Below are positions 27,447 to 35,757 of a stretch of 41,506 nt of DNA, in pieces (the first letter of the stretch is position 1; each line of letters starts with the position of its first letter). The position numbers and the translations under genes are program-made. The notes beneath the pieces are model-generated. The model worked only from the letters and a program-made list of their open reading frames with translations, was not told where the DNA came from and made no database searches. Source of the DNA: Prevotella sp. (GTDB lineage: Bacteria > Bacteroidota > Bacteroidia > Bacteroidales > Bacteroidaceae); assembly GCA_016291595.1 (NCBI GenBank), contig JAEEXN010000016.1:1-41506 (forward strand), given 5' to 3'.

Positions 27447-28391
27447 TCAACCATTATCCTCGGCCTCCTCGCGTGCCTTGCGCTCCTCGTCGAGCAGTTG
27501 GAAGTCTTTTTTGCGGAGCACGAAGCTGTTACTGAGGTATTTCTCGCGCACAATTTTGTTGGCAGCCAGCTCCTCAGGATTGCCCTGGAAGAGGATTTTC
27601 CCCTCGAACAGCAGGTAGGCGCGGTCGGTAATGGTAAGTGTCTCCTGCACGTTGTGGTCGGTGATGAGGATACCGATATTGCGGTATTTCAGGCGCCAGA
27701 CGATGTGCTGGATATCCTCCACGGCAATCGGGTCTACACCGGCGAAGGGTTCGTCGAGCATGATGAACTTCGGTTCGATGGCCAGACAGCGCGCAATCTC
27801 GGTACGGCGGCGCTCACCTCCCGACAATTGGTCTCCCTTGTTCTTACGCACTTTCTGAAGTCGGAACTCGGCAATGAGGCTCTCCAGTTTCTGCAACTGG
27901 TATTCACGGGGCTTACCCGTCATCTCGAGCACGGCCATAATGTTGTCCTCAACGCTCAGTTTGCGGAACACAGAGGCCTCCTGCGGCAGATAACCGATAC
28001 CGGCACGGGCACGCTTGTAGACAGGATAGTCGGTGATATCCTCATCGTTGAGGTAGATATGGCCCCCATTGGGAACAATCAGACCTGTGGTCATGTAGAA
28101 TGAGGTGGTCTTTCCGGCTCCGTTAGGACCGAGCAGTCCCACAATCTCGCCCTGCCGCACGTTGATAGACACATCGTTGACGACGGTGCGCTTGCCGTAT
28201 CGTTTCACGAGTCCTTCTGTACGAAGCACCATCGAAGGCTCTTCCATAGGAGCATCCTCCACCGGCTCTGGTTCTGTCACGGGTTCCGTCTCAGGTTGTA
28301 CTTCAGGCTCCTCGACGGGCTCTGCCATTGTCTCAGAGGTCAGTTCCGGCTCTTCCTGCACGGGTATGTCCAAGTTTTGAAGTTCGTCCAT
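27447..28391 (-). CDS. lptB: LPS export ABC transporter ATP-binding protein, with acidic N-terminal extension
   Basis: Energises LPS extraction from the inner membrane with LptF/LptG. The ABC domain begins near residue 54 and is complete: Walker [13 protein letters not shown], signature [16 protein letters not shown], Walker [14 protein letters not shown], and switch His in [11 protein letters not shown]. LptB proteins usually have about 240 aa; this one has 314, owing to a ~53-residue N-terminal tail made largely of Glu, Pro, Thr and Val ([20 protein letters not shown]) and a basic/acidic C-terminal end. The start at 28391 (MDELQ) is preferred because the -7 box at 28410-28417 lies over the upstream ATG at 28412. 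Confidence 0.92.
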   Translation of the reverse strand: MDELQNLDIPVQEEPELTSETMAEPVEEPEVQPETEPVTEPEPVEDAPMEEPSMVLRTEGLVKRYGKRTVVNDVSINVRQGEIVGLLGPNGAGKTTSFYMTTGLIVPNGGHIYLNDEDITDYPVYKRARAGIGYLPQEASVFRKLSVEDNIMAVLEMTGKPREYQLQKLESLIAEFRLQKVRKNKGDQLSGGERRRTEIARCLAIEPKFIMLDEPFAGVDPIAVEDIQHIVWRLKYRNIGILITDHNVQETLTITDRAYLLFEGKILFQGNPEELAANKIVREKYLSNSFVLRKKDFQLLDEERKAREEAEDNG

Positions 28392-28409
28392 ATTAGAATA
28401 ATTTGACTG

Positions 28410-28417
28410 CAAAATTA
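28410..28417 (-). promoter_or_regulatory. lptB promoter, -7 element
   Basis: TAATTTTG on the minus strand, 19 nt before the preferred lptB ATG. Divergent from the mlaE -7 element, about 75 bp away. Confidence 0.5.
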
Positions 28418-28491
28418 CTAAAAATGTCGGTAATTACGTTGATAAAATGAAAAACTCTTGCAGATATTGCAGTTTTTAATTGATTTTTGGT

Positions 28492-28499
28492 TACATTTG
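28492..28499 (+). promoter_or_regulatory. mlaE-mlaF promoter, -7 element
   Basis: TACATTTG on the plus strand, 24 nt before the ATG at 28523. An ATTG lies about 22 nt upstream as a weak -33 box. Confidence 0.55.
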
Positions 28500-28522
28500 C
28501 ATCGAAAAAGAATAATTTGAGA

Positions 28523-29269
28523 ATGCTGTTACAGAAGTCGTTAGAGTCAGTAGGCAAATACGTTGTATTGATGGGAAGGACGTTTTCACGTCCTGAGCGG
28601 TTCCGCATGTTCTGGAAACAATATGTGAAGGAGATGTCGCAACTGGGCATCGACTCCATTGGCATTGTACTGCTGATATCGTTTTTCATCGGTGCTGTCA
28701 TCTGCATCCAGATGAAGGTGAACATCGAGAGCCCGTGGATGCCCCGCTGGGTGGCCGGCTATACCACCCGTGAGATTATGCTACTGGAGTTCTCCTCGTC
28801 CATCATGTGTCTGATTCTTGCCGGTAAAGTCGGCTCAAACATCGCTTCCGAGCTAGGCACCATGCGCGTCACCCAGCAGATTGACGCCCTGGAGATTATG
28901 GGTGTCAACTCTGCCTCTTACCTGATTCTGCCAAAGATTCTGGGACTGATCACCATCATGCCCATCTTGGTAATTTTCTCTTCGGCATCGGGAATTCTCG
29001 GAGCTTACGGTACTGCTTACATCGGGCACATCCTCTCGCCCGACCATCTGACACTCGGATTGCAGCATTCCTTCAACCCGTGGTTCATGTACATGAGTAT
29101 TATCAAAAGCCTGTTCTTCGCCTTTATCATCGCCAGCGTCTCATCTTTCTTCGGCTACACCGTTGAGGGCGGATCGGTGGAAGTGGGCAAGGCCAGCACG
29201 ACAGCGGTAGTGAACAGCAGTGTGCTCATCCTCTTCTCCGATGTATTCCTCACACAGCTACTGTCATGA
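28523..29269 (+). CDS. mlaE: ABC transporter permease MlaE
   Basis: The membrane part of a phospholipid transporter keeping the outer membrane asymmetric. 248 aa with about five hydrophobic segments (for example SIGIVLLISFFIGAVICIQM and ILGLITIMPILVIFSSASGI). The family motif around ELGTMRVTQQIDALEIMGVN (about 115-134) is clear. The start at 28523 (MLLQKSLESVG) is chosen; an ATG at 28487 would lie upstream of the -7 box. mlaF follows after 69 nt. The substrate-binding MlaD is not in the window. Confidence 0.92.
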   Translation: MLLQKSLESVGKYVVLMGRTFSRPERFRMFWKQYVKEMSQLGIDSIGIVLLISFFIGAVICIQMKVNIESPWMPRWVAGYTTREIMLLEFSSSIMCLILAGKVGSNIASELGTMRVTQQIDALEIMGVNSASYLILPKILGLITIMPILVIFSSASGILGAYGTAYIGHILSPDHLTLGLQHSFNPWFMYMSIIKSLFFAFIIASVSSFFGYTVEGGSVEVGKASTTAVVNSSVLILFSDVFLTQLLS

Positions 29270-29338
29270 GAGTTTCATGGTGGAGTTAAGAAACGATGGA
29301 GTTAACTCCCCCAACAAACATCATAACTCCTTAAAAGA

Positions 29339-30136
29339 ATGATTGAAGTCAAACACTTATATAAGAAATTCGAAGACAAGGATGTGCTGATAGACATCAA
29401 CGCCATCTTCGAGAACGGAAAGACAAACCTGATTATCGGACAGAGCGGTTCGGGAAAGACCGTGCTGATGAAGAATCTTGTGGGACTGCTGGAACCGACG
29501 AGCGGCGAGGTGCTTTACGACGGCCGTAACTTCGTGGCCATGAGCAAGAGCGAGAAGGTGCAGCTGAGACGCGAGATGGGCATGATTTTCCAGAGTGCAG
29601 CACTCTTCGACTCACTGTCGGTGCTCGAGAATGTGATGTTCCCGCTCGACATGTTCTCCACGATGAACTACCGTGAGCGGGTGAAACGGGCACAGACATG
29701 CCTCGACCGTGTGAATCTGATAGAGGCGCAAGAGAAATATCCCGGCGAGCTGTCGGGCGGAATGCAGAAACGAGTGGCCATCGCCCGCGCCATAGCACTC
29801 AACCCACAATACCTGTTCTGCGACGAGCCGAACTCCGGCCTCGACCCGAAGACATCGCTGGTTATCGACGACCTGCTGCACAGCATTACTCAGGAATTCG
29901 GCATAACGACCATTATCAACACGCACGACATGAACTCCGTTATGGGCATTGGCGAGAATATCATCTTCATCTTCGAAGGACATAAGGAGTGGCAGGGCGT
30001 CAGCAGTGAGATTATGGACACCAAGAACAAGCGCCTCTCCGACTTTATCTTTGCCAGCGACTTGCTGAAAGAAATGCGAACAGTGGTGAACGAACAGCAT
30101 AACATGCCTAACAATCAGCCTACTGACAAGCCTTGA
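29339..30136 (+). CDS. mlaF: ABC transporter ATP-binding protein MlaF
   Basis: ATPase partner of MlaE. 265 aa: Walker A IIGQSGSGKTVLMK (about 33-46), signature ELSGGMQKRVAIARAIAL, Walker B YLFCDEPNSGLDP, switch His in INTHDMNSVMG. The C-terminal end after about 245 is short and hydrophilic (VVNEQHNMPNNQPTDKP). A short hairpin (GATGC/GCATC, 30137-30155) follows the stop but without a T-tract; the next strong terminator is at 30383-30424. Confidence 0.93.
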   Translation: MIEVKHLYKKFEDKDVLIDINAIFENGKTNLIIGQSGSGKTVLMKNLVGLLEPTSGEVLYDGRNFVAMSKSEKVQLRREMGMIFQSAALFDSLSVLENVMFPLDMFSTMNYRERVKRAQTCLDRVNLIEAQEKYPGELSGGMQKRVAIARAIALNPQYLFCDEPNSGLDPKTSLVIDDLLHSITQEFGITTIINTHDMNSVMGIGENIIFIFEGHKEWQGVSSEIMDTKNKRLSDFIFASDLLKEMRTVVNEQHNMPNNQPTDKP

Positions 30137-30227
30137 TGCGAAAGAGGGCATCAAAAGGCGTACAAACAGGCTGTTATTGAGGTACAAAAGCACATGTATA
30201 AGGGTACAAACAGGCATCACTCAGAGG

Positions 30228-30315
30228 CTATCACTGGAGTGAGAGATTGCTATCACTGGAGTGAAAGGATCCTATCACTGGAGTGAGAGACTGCTATCAC
30301 TGGAGTGATAGGCTC
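30228..30315. repeat. 22-bp tandem repeat, 4 copies, each with a small dyad
   Basis: Units of exactly 22 bp begin at 30228, 30250, 30272 and 30294. All start CTATCACTGGAGTGA, and the rest (GAGATTG, AAGGATC and so on) varies. A half copy precedes at 30214-30227. Each unit contains CACTGGAGTG, a 4-bp dyad with a GG spacer. It is the least degraded of the three arrays, suggesting the most recent expansion. Confidence 0.9.
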
Positions 30316-30372
30316 AAAAGGGAAAGCCTATAACACGAAACAAGGATAAGCCACAAATCGCCTATCCTCCTT

Positions 30373-30380
30373 GCAAAGAT
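30373..30380 (-). promoter_or_regulatory. Orphan -7 element directed into the 22-bp array
   Basis: TATCTTTG on the minus strand, right after the T-tract of the terminator at 30383-30424; a CTTG lies 21 nt upstream within the terminator loop as a possible -33 box. No protein gene lies downstream on this strand; the transcript would cross the 22-bp array and then run antisense to the end of mlaF. Confidence 0.4.
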
Positions 30381-30382
30381 AC

Positions 30383-30424
30383 AAAAAAAGAAGCTGGAAT
30401 GCAAGTTTTCCAGCTTCTTTTTTT
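30383..30424. terminator. Bidirectional terminator between mlaF and the sugar operon
   Basis: Perfect 17-bp stem AAAAAAAGAAGCTGGAA / TTCCAGCTTCTTTTTTT with an 8-nt loop; A and T runs at both ends serve both strands. Confidence 0.92.
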
Positions 30425-30546
30425 ATGGAGCTCAATTCTTTATTTACTCTCAAGACCGTGCGAGAGCGATAGTTGATAGAAGGATGTCAGGCGCAACCAG
30501 ACAAACTTTCAATTTCACGCCCGTCACACACGGAGAACCGGATGGC

Positions 30547-30930
30547 TTAATCCTCGTAAAGATAGAACATGCGTTCCATCATCTGCCACTTCTCATCAGA
30601 TGTGGCATTGGCTTCACACTGTTGGAACTGAGCCACAAAAGCCTCCCATTCTGCCTGTCGCGGCAGTGTGGCAAGGCGGCTCATAGCCTCATCCCAGTTG
30701 AAATCGAGCGGAGTCTCGACAATCATCATCAGGCGATTGTCCTTGATATAAATCTCCATCTCCAATATTCCCACCTGACGAATACCGTCGCGAATCTCTT
30801 TCCACGACTCTTCTTTGCTGTGCGCACGGCGGTAGCGGGCAATCAGCTCAGGCTCATTCTTCAGTTCCAACATCTGGCAATAGCGTTTCACGGGCTGACC
30901 GTATTGCCTCACTTGATAACCTTCTGTCAT
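30547..30930 (-). CDS. L-rhamnose/L-fucose mutarotase family protein
   Basis: A 127-aa protein of the RhaM-type (DUF718) family that interconverts alpha and beta forms of a 6-deoxy-hexose. The family pattern is visible: YCQMLELKNEPELIARYRRAH with the conserved His, W-x-E (SWKEIRDGI), GILEMEIYIKDNRLMMIVET, and W...M near the end. It is longer than E. coli RhaM (104 aa). The 4-nt ATGA overlap with the FucP-like gene and its neighbours favour L-fucose as the sugar; rhamnose cannot be excluded. Last gene of the operon. Confidence 0.85.
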   Translation of the reverse strand: MTEGYQVRQYGQPVKRYCQMLELKNEPELIARYRRAHSKEESWKEIRDGIRQVGILEMEIYIKDNRLMMIVETPLDFNWDEAMSRLATLPRQAEWEAFVAQFQQCEANATSDEKWQMMERMFYLYED

Positions 30931-32237
30931 TTCTTCACTAATTTAAGATGTGAGCGATATCCATAAATACCAATGATAACAAAGCAGATGAGCGGCAGCA
31001 CGAACGACACATTCACGGCCGGATGGCCCAGAACGGTCTGCTGGTCGATAATCATGCCCTGCAATGGCGGCATCAACGCACCACCGACAATGGCCATGAC
31101 GAGGAATGCCGCGCCAAGAGTCGTGTCACGACTGTCGACACCCTCGAGTGCAATACCGTAGATGGTGGGGAACATCAACGACATGAAGAAACTGATACCT
31201 ATCAAGCAGTAAAGTCCTGCCATTCCTACTATCGTGATGGCTCCCAGCGCACAAAGCCCGGCACCGACTGCAAAGATGGACAGCAAGACGCGCGTATTCA
31301 CGTATTTCATGAGGAAGGTAGAGATGAAACGGCTCGTCAAGAACAGTGCCATCGCGATGATATTGTAGTTCTGCGCGGTAGCCTTGTTGATGCCCAGATT
31401 GTCGGCATATTGGATAATAAACGTCCATGTCATGATCTGTGCGGCCACATAGAACATCTGAGAGAGCACGCCCTCGCGATAGATGGTGTTGTGCCACAGA
31501 TTCGAGAGGGTCTGCCTGACGGTGTGGGTCTTACCCACATCCTTCAGTTCCTCGCCTTGCGTCTTTGGCATTTTGGTCAGAGCGATGATGACAAACACAC
31601 AAAGCACAACCAATCCGATAGCCACATACGGGTTACGAATGACAGCCAGGTCGTGCAAACGGATATCGGCCTTCTCGGCTTCCGACAGCAAGGGGAAGAT
31701 AATCTTACCCATCTCATCGCGCTTGTCGCTGATGAGTTGCGGCAGGACGATGAGCGATGCCACACTCATTCCGCACAACGACCCCATGGGATTGAACGCC
31801 TGGGCAAGGTTCAGACGGCGGGTAGACGTCTCCTTGGCACCCAACGAGAGGATGAACGGATTGGCTGTCGTCTCCAGGAAAGCCAGTCCGAAAGTCAGGA
31901 TATAGAGCGACAGGCAGAAGAACGTAAACTCCTGATAGGCAGCCGCGGGAATGAAGAGAAAGGCGCCGATGGCATACAGTGCCAGTCCCAACAGTATTCC
32001 TTTCTTATAAGAATACTTGCGTATGAACAAGGCTGCCGGTATAGCCATCGTCGCATAGCCTCCATAGAAGGCAAACTGCACCATCGAGGCCTTTGCGGCA
32101 GACAGTTCCATCAGCGTCTGGAAGGCCGCCACCATCGGGTTGGTGATGTCGTTGGCAAAGCCCCAGAGCGCGAACAACGAGGTAATCAGTATAAACGTAA
32201 ACAGGTATTTACGCTCAACAAGTGGTTTCTTTTCCAT
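30927..32237 (-). CDS. fucP: L-fucose:H+ symporter, FucP family
   Basis: A 436-aa major facilitator protein with 12 hydrophobic segments, close in length to E. coli FucP (438). Residues equivalent to the proton/sugar sites are present: Asp30 in GFANDITNP and Glu122 in LAFLETTANPF. VQFAFYGGYATMAIPAALFIRKYSYKKG matches the FucP family loop. It imports L-fucose or a related 6-deoxy sugar. It lies 53 nt after the Zn-dehydrogenase and overlaps the mutarotase by 4 nt. FucP-family transporters in Bacteroidetes also carry glucose or galactose, so substrate is inferred from neighbours. Confidence 0.9.
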   Translation of the reverse strand: MEKKPLVERKYLFTFILITSLFALWGFANDITNPMVAAFQTLMELSAAKASMVQFAFYGGYATMAIPAALFIRKYSYKKGILLGLALYAIGAFLFIPAAAYQEFTFFCLSLYILTFGLAFLETTANPFILSLGAKETSTRRLNLAQAFNPMGSLCGMSVASLIVLPQLISDKRDEMGKIIFPLLSEAEKADIRLHDLAVIRNPYVAIGLVVLCVFVIIALTKMPKTQGEELKDVGKTHTVRQTLSNLWHNTIYREGVLSQMFYVAAQIMTWTFIIQYADNLGINKATAQNYNIIAMALFLTSRFISTFLMKYVNTRVLLSIFAVGAGLCALGAITIVGMAGLYCLIGISFFMSLMFPTIYGIALEGVDSRDTTLGAAFLVMAIVGGALMPPLQGMIIDQQTVLGHPAVNVSFVLPLICFVIIGIYGYRSHLKLVKK

Positions 32238-32290
32238 AGATTTTCTTACTTGTTATACCTTAAATGATGCTGGACTCTCCTGTGTCCCTG

Positions 32291-33307
32291 CTAAAAGTTC
32301 ACCAATATTCTGAACACTTTTCCAGGCCGTGCAGCCCATTTTTCCATCGCAGCGGGAGCCTCCTCGGGTGTTACTACATCGCTGATGAGCTGGTCTACCG
32401 GACAGGTATGACGCTCCAGATAATGGATAACAGCACGGAAATCAGACGGTTGGGCATTTCTGGAGCCGCGGATATCGAGCTCTTTCTGCACGAAAAACTT
32501 CGTCTGGAACGATACTTCCGTCTTTGCATAGCCAATACAAATCACACGACCGGTGAAGGCTACCTCGTCGACAGCCATCTGATAGGTCTCAGCACTACCT
32601 ACAGCCTCGATTACCACGTCGGGACCGAAGCCGGCTGTCATCTCCAAAACACGCGCATGCACATTGTCATTCAGTGTGTTAATCACGTAACTGGCTCCCA
32701 TCTGCCTGGCCAGCACAAGTTTATCGTCGTCGATATCGGCGGCTATAACTGTCGCGCCACGCTGTGCCGCACGCACGATAGCGCCCATTCCCACCATACC
32801 GCAGCCAATGACCATCACCACATCTATATCGGTTACCTGTGCCCGCGATACAGCATGGAAGCCCACACTCATAGGCTCTATCAGCGCACACTCGCGCGTC
32901 GTGAGCAGACCTGCGGGTATCACCTTCTCCCATGGCAGGCATATGGTCTCTTTCATGGCGCCATTGCGCTGTACGCCTAATGTCTCGTTATGCTGGCAGG
33001 CATTCACACGCCCGTTCCTACACGACGCGCACTTCCCGCAATTGGTATAAGGATTGACTGTCACCACCATGCCTGGTTTCATGCCTTCGGGCACATCCGA
33101 ACCCGTTTTCTCAACAACAGCACCCACCTCATGGCCTGGGATAACAGGCATCTTTACCATGGGATTCTTTCCTAAATACGTGCTCAAGTCTGACCCGCAG
33201 AAGCCAACATACTGCAAACGAATCTTCACCTCGCCTGCCTTGGGCTCCTGGTCTTCGACTTCCACAACCTTCATCTGCCTGACGGCAGTTATTTTTACTG
33301 CTTTCAT
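32291..33307 (-). CDS. Zinc-dependent medium-chain alcohol dehydrogenase
   Basis: 338 aa, MDR family (Tdh/sorbitol-dehydrogenase-like). Catalytic-zinc residues lie in VGFCGSDLSTY and IPGHEVGAVVE; the structural-zinc Cys set is CGKCASCRNGRVNAC. The NAD(P)-binding fold starts VMVIGCGMVGMGAIV (about 165-180). In this operon it may oxidise a hydroxyl of the fuconate-derived acid (the step usually done by an SDR-type 2-keto-3-deoxy-fuconate dehydrogenase), an inference; other polyols are possible. 9 nt after the amidohydrolase. Confidence 0.88.
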   Translation of the reverse strand: MKAVKITAVRQMKVVEVEDQEPKAGEVKIRLQYVGFCGSDLSTYLGKNPMVKMPVIPGHEVGAVVEKTGSDVPEGMKPGMVVTVNPYTNCGKCASCRNGRVNACQHNETLGVQRNGAMKETICLPWEKVIPAGLLTTRECALIEPMSVGFHAVSRAQVTDIDVVMVIGCGMVGMGAIVRAAQRGATVIAADIDDDKLVLARQMGASYVINTLNDNVHARVLEMTAGFGPDVVIEAVGSAETYQMAVDEVAFTGRVICIGYAKTEVSFQTKFFVQKELDIRGSRNAQPSDFRAVIHYLERHTCPVDQLISDVVTPEEAPAAMEKWAARPGKVFRILVNF

Positions 33308-33316
33308 ATTTCTTTT

Positions 33317-34234
33317 TTATTCTGACATATTCTTGATATAAGGTAATTCGGGCAAGTTCTCAAAACCATAGAAGCGACGGGCATTCTCGCCCAGGAAAAG
33401 CCGTTTCTCTTCGTCGCTAAGTACTTCTGTCTTAAGCACGAAGTCGTACGACATACGATAAGTAATAGCCGTAATGGTGCGCGGATAGTCGCTGCCCCAC
33501 ATCAGTTTGTCGGCACCCACGGTATCTATTGCCTCACGAATCACTTTGATGGCACTCGGATAAGGATAGAACTCTTCGTTATAAAGCCAGGTGATACCGC
33601 CCGATTCCAACATGACATGCTCGTGCCGGGCCAGTAGTAGCTGCTCTCTCCACCCTTCTACTGTGGGCATGCCAAAATGCCCGATGGCGATTCTCAGCTG
33701 CGGACACTCGCTGATCACCTCTTCCATCTCACCGACCTGCAGGTCGCCGTCAGCCAACGTGACCGACAGTATCACATGATGCTGCTCCATATAACGGAAC
33801 ATACGCATCATCTCGGCACTGTTCAGCATAACACGCCCCTCGTTGGTCAGCAGCCGATGGCCAGGAATGGCGATACCCTTGAAACCCTGAGCAATAAGCG
33901 ATACGGCCTGTTCGTAGAATCCGGGATGGAAATAATCACACATGCCACAAACAAAAAAACGGTCGGGATACTTCTGAGCCACCTCCATTAGGTAATCGTT
34001 CTGAATACCGTCGATGAACTCCTGCACCACAACAGCTGCTCCCACTTGGGCATAATTCATATTGGAGAGGAACACCTCGGCAGAATTCACACCGCCAATC
34101 ATGAACGGAGGGAGCATCTGGCGCTCCTCGCCTAAAAACATGGAACGCCCGTTGGGTAGCGGACTGATGCGGAGACCGTTCCACGTCGCGTCTTGCCGAA
34201 GCCATAAATGGCTGTGAGCATCTATTATATTCAT
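33317..34234 (-). CDS. Amidohydrolase family protein, probable L-fuconolactonase
   Basis: A 305-aa TIM-barrel hydrolase of the COG3618/COG2159 type. The metal-binding HxH is at residues 7-9 (DAHSHLW) and the late Asp is in WGSDYPRTI; His residues in AIPGHR and AIGHFG fit the rest of the site. Sugar lactonases of this group open L-fucono-1,5-lactone or related lactones. The neighbouring aldo-keto reductase would supply the lactone and the FucP-like permease the sugar. It lies 12 nt after the reductase. Specific substrate not provable from sequence. Confidence 0.85.
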   Translation of the reverse strand: MNIIDAHSHLWLRQDATWNGLRISPLPNGRSMFLGEERQMLPPFMIGGVNSAEVFLSNMNYAQVGAAVVVQEFIDGIQNDYLMEVAQKYPDRFFVCGMCDYFHPGFYEQAVSLIAQGFKGIAIPGHRLLTNEGRVMLNSAEMMRMFRYMEQHHVILSVTLADGDLQVGEMEEVISECPQLRIAIGHFGMPTVEGWREQLLLARHEHVMLESGGITWLYNEEFYPYPSAIKVIREAIDTVGADKLMWGSDYPRTITAITYRMSYDFVLKTEVLSDEEKRLFLGENARRFYGFENLPELPYIKNMSE

Positions 34235-34246
34235 TGGCGGAAAGGA

Positions 34247-35182
34247 TTATGAGTTCTTCCATCTGACGCCCATCTGGTCGCCGATAATCTGATGGACCTC
34301 CATCACTAACTGCTCGTCGACAGGCTGATTGACATACTCAATGTTACGACGCACATTCTCGGGATTGGCACTGCTGAACAGTGTCGAGGCGATGCGCGGA
34401 TTCAGACTGGTGGAATACTGGATAGCCAGTTTGTCAATAGGATACCCTTTTTCACGGCAATAGATTGCAGCCTTGGCACACGCTTCCTTCAACTGTGCCG
34501 GGGCGGGATGCCAGTCGGGCGTACCACGCTCTGAAAGGAGTCCCATCGAGAATGGAGAGGCGTTGATGACACCGATACCCCGTTGCTCGAAGAAATCGAG
34601 ATAGTCGAGAAGCAGGTGGTCGTTCAGACAATAATGACAGAAGTTGAGCACACACTCAACCACATTCTCGGCGGAATGCTCGATGACCCATTTCAGATTC
34701 TCAGGCTGTAAATCCGTGATTCCCACATGACTGACGACATGCTCATCGCGGAGTTTGACCAATGCAGGCAGGGTCTCGTCGACAACCTGCTGAAGATTGG
34801 CAAACTCGATGTCATGAACAAGAATGATATCGATATGGTCAACATGCAAACGTTCCATGCTCTCGTATACACTCTTCGTCACACGAGCGGCCGAATAGTC
34901 CCATGTGTTCACACCGTCCTGACCATATCTGCCTACTTTTGTTGACAACACATAGCGGCTGCGGTCTATCTGACTGAGTGCTTTCCCCAATACAGTCTCT
35001 GCCTTGTAGTGACCGTAATAGGGCGACACATCAATATAGTTAATTCCACCGTCGAGCGCAGTAAACACCGCCTCGATAGCGTCTTTCTCGCTGATATGAC
35101 GGAACACACCACCCAATGAGGAAGCACCAAATCCAAGATTGGACACCCGCAGGCCCGTCTTTCCTAATTCATTGTATACCAT
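34247..35182 (-). CDS. Aldo/keto reductase, probable L-fucose/L-galactose dehydrogenase
   Basis: 311 aa, (beta/alpha)8 AKR. The catalytic tetrad is present: Asp and Tyr in NYIDVSPYYG, Lys in LSTKVGRYG, His in IILVHDIEF. The start VYNELGKTGLRVSNLGFGASSLGGVF is like L-galactose dehydrogenase and D-threo-aldose 1-dehydrogenase, enzymes that oxidise C1 of L-fucose or L-galactose to a lactone. First gene of the operon, with a promoter 24 nt upstream. Together with the lactonase and mutarotase it supports an oxidative route rather than the FucI/FucK/FucA route. Confidence 0.87.
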   Translation of the reverse strand: MVYNELGKTGLRVSNLGFGASSLGGVFRHISEKDAIEAVFTALDGGINYIDVSPYYGHYKAETVLGKALSQIDRSRYVLSTKVGRYGQDGVNTWDYSAARVTKSVYESMERLHVDHIDIILVHDIEFANLQQVVDETLPALVKLRDEHVVSHVGITDLQPENLKWVIEHSAENVVECVLNFCHYCLNDHLLLDYLDFFEQRGIGVINASPFSMGLLSERGTPDWHPAPAQLKEACAKAAIYCREKGYPIDKLAIQYSTSLNPRIASTLFSSANPENVRRNIEYVNQPVDEQLVMEVHQIIGDQMGVRWKNS

Positions 35183-35205
35183 CGTGATTGTTTAGATTTC
35201 TTCTG

Positions 35206-35213
35206 CAAAGATA
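35206..35213 (-). promoter_or_regulatory. Sugar operon promoter, -7 element
   Basis: TATCTTTG on the minus strand, 24 nt before the reductase ATG. A TTTG 22 nt further upstream (35236-35239) is slightly beyond the normal spacing. No regulator gene lies nearby. Confidence 0.6.
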
Positions 35214-35288
35214 TAAAATATTGTTTCCAAAACACCAAAAATGCCGGCATTTCATTTAACAATACCAACTTTTTTCAACAAGACAACA

Positions 35289-35341
35289 AAAAAAGAACGT
35301 CGGCAGACGCCCCGATAATCATCAGGTTGTGTCTGCCGACG
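35289..35341 (-). terminator. Terminator after the small lipoprotein
   Basis: Perfect 11-bp stem CGTCGGCAGAC / GTCTGCCGACG with a 22-nt loop, followed on the minus strand by TTCTTTTTTTGTTG. It ends the der-lipoprotein transcript before the sugar operon promoter. Confidence 0.88.
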
Positions 35342-35366
35342 CTATGAGTTCGTCAACGAACGAGAA

Positions 35367-35756
35367 CTATTTCATCAGCCATCGCCCTTGATACTCAACC
35401 ATTTGCACAACGGTCTCCTCAATGGTGCTGTCGCCAAAGCAAATCATCAGGAAGGCATTCGCTGAATGACGGGCAGTGTCTGCCGTACAATTCACGATAC
35501 GCACTTCTTTCATTCCCTGATGCTCTTGCTGCATCTGATGGGCAAACATCTTGATGTTGGCAACCAACTCCTCACGAAAGCTGGCAGGAAGGCTGTCGGT
35601 ATTTGCTTTGTGCGCGATAAAATCATCGTACTTACCCTGCAACAACAGCTCATAGCACTCCTTGGCAGCCTGTGCGGCTTTCTCTTCAGGATGCTCACGA
35701 GAGCAGGCTGCCATCATCATCATGGCACAAAAAACAATCAACAGTTTCCTCATCAT
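35367..35756 (-). CDS. Small lipoprotein, DUF4878-like
   Basis: 129 aa from the ATG at 35756 (or the next codon, 35753), just after the der stop. A longer start inside der is unlikely because it lacks a signal. SPII signal MRKLLIVFCAMMMMAACSRE with lipobox AAC. The mature part (EKAAQAAKECYELLLQGKYDDFIAH...) begins with a helix and ends in a beta strand VVQMVEYQGRWLMK, the pattern of NTF2-like DUF4878 domains. Gap to der only 1-4 nt. Function unknown. Confidence 0.8.
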   Translation of the reverse strand: MMRKLLIVFCAMMMMAACSREHPEEKAAQAAKECYELLLQGKYDDFIAHKANTDSLPASFREELVANIKMFAHQMQQEHQGMKEVRIVNCTADTARHSANAFLMICFGDSTIEETVVQMVEYQGRWLMK

Positions 35757-35757
35757 T

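Larger units (their letters stand above)
30137..30546. other. 410-bp intergenic region: 22-bp array, orphan promoter, terminator
   Basis: Between convergent mlaF and rhaM. It holds short GTACAAA(C)AGGC repeats (30161-30215), the 22-bp array (30228-30315), a TATCTTTG box on the minus strand (30373-30380) and the bidirectional terminator (30383-30424). From 30430 to 30546 nothing is recognised. Confidence 0.6.

Noticed and set aside
30228..30315. CRISPR array
   Set aside because: Direct 22-bp head-to-tail repeats without spacers of normal size.
31023..32267. 414-aa plus-strand frame across fucP
   Set aside because: Very long, but composition is His/Arg/Gln/Asp-rich without any domain, and the opposite strand codes for a clear 12-TM permease.
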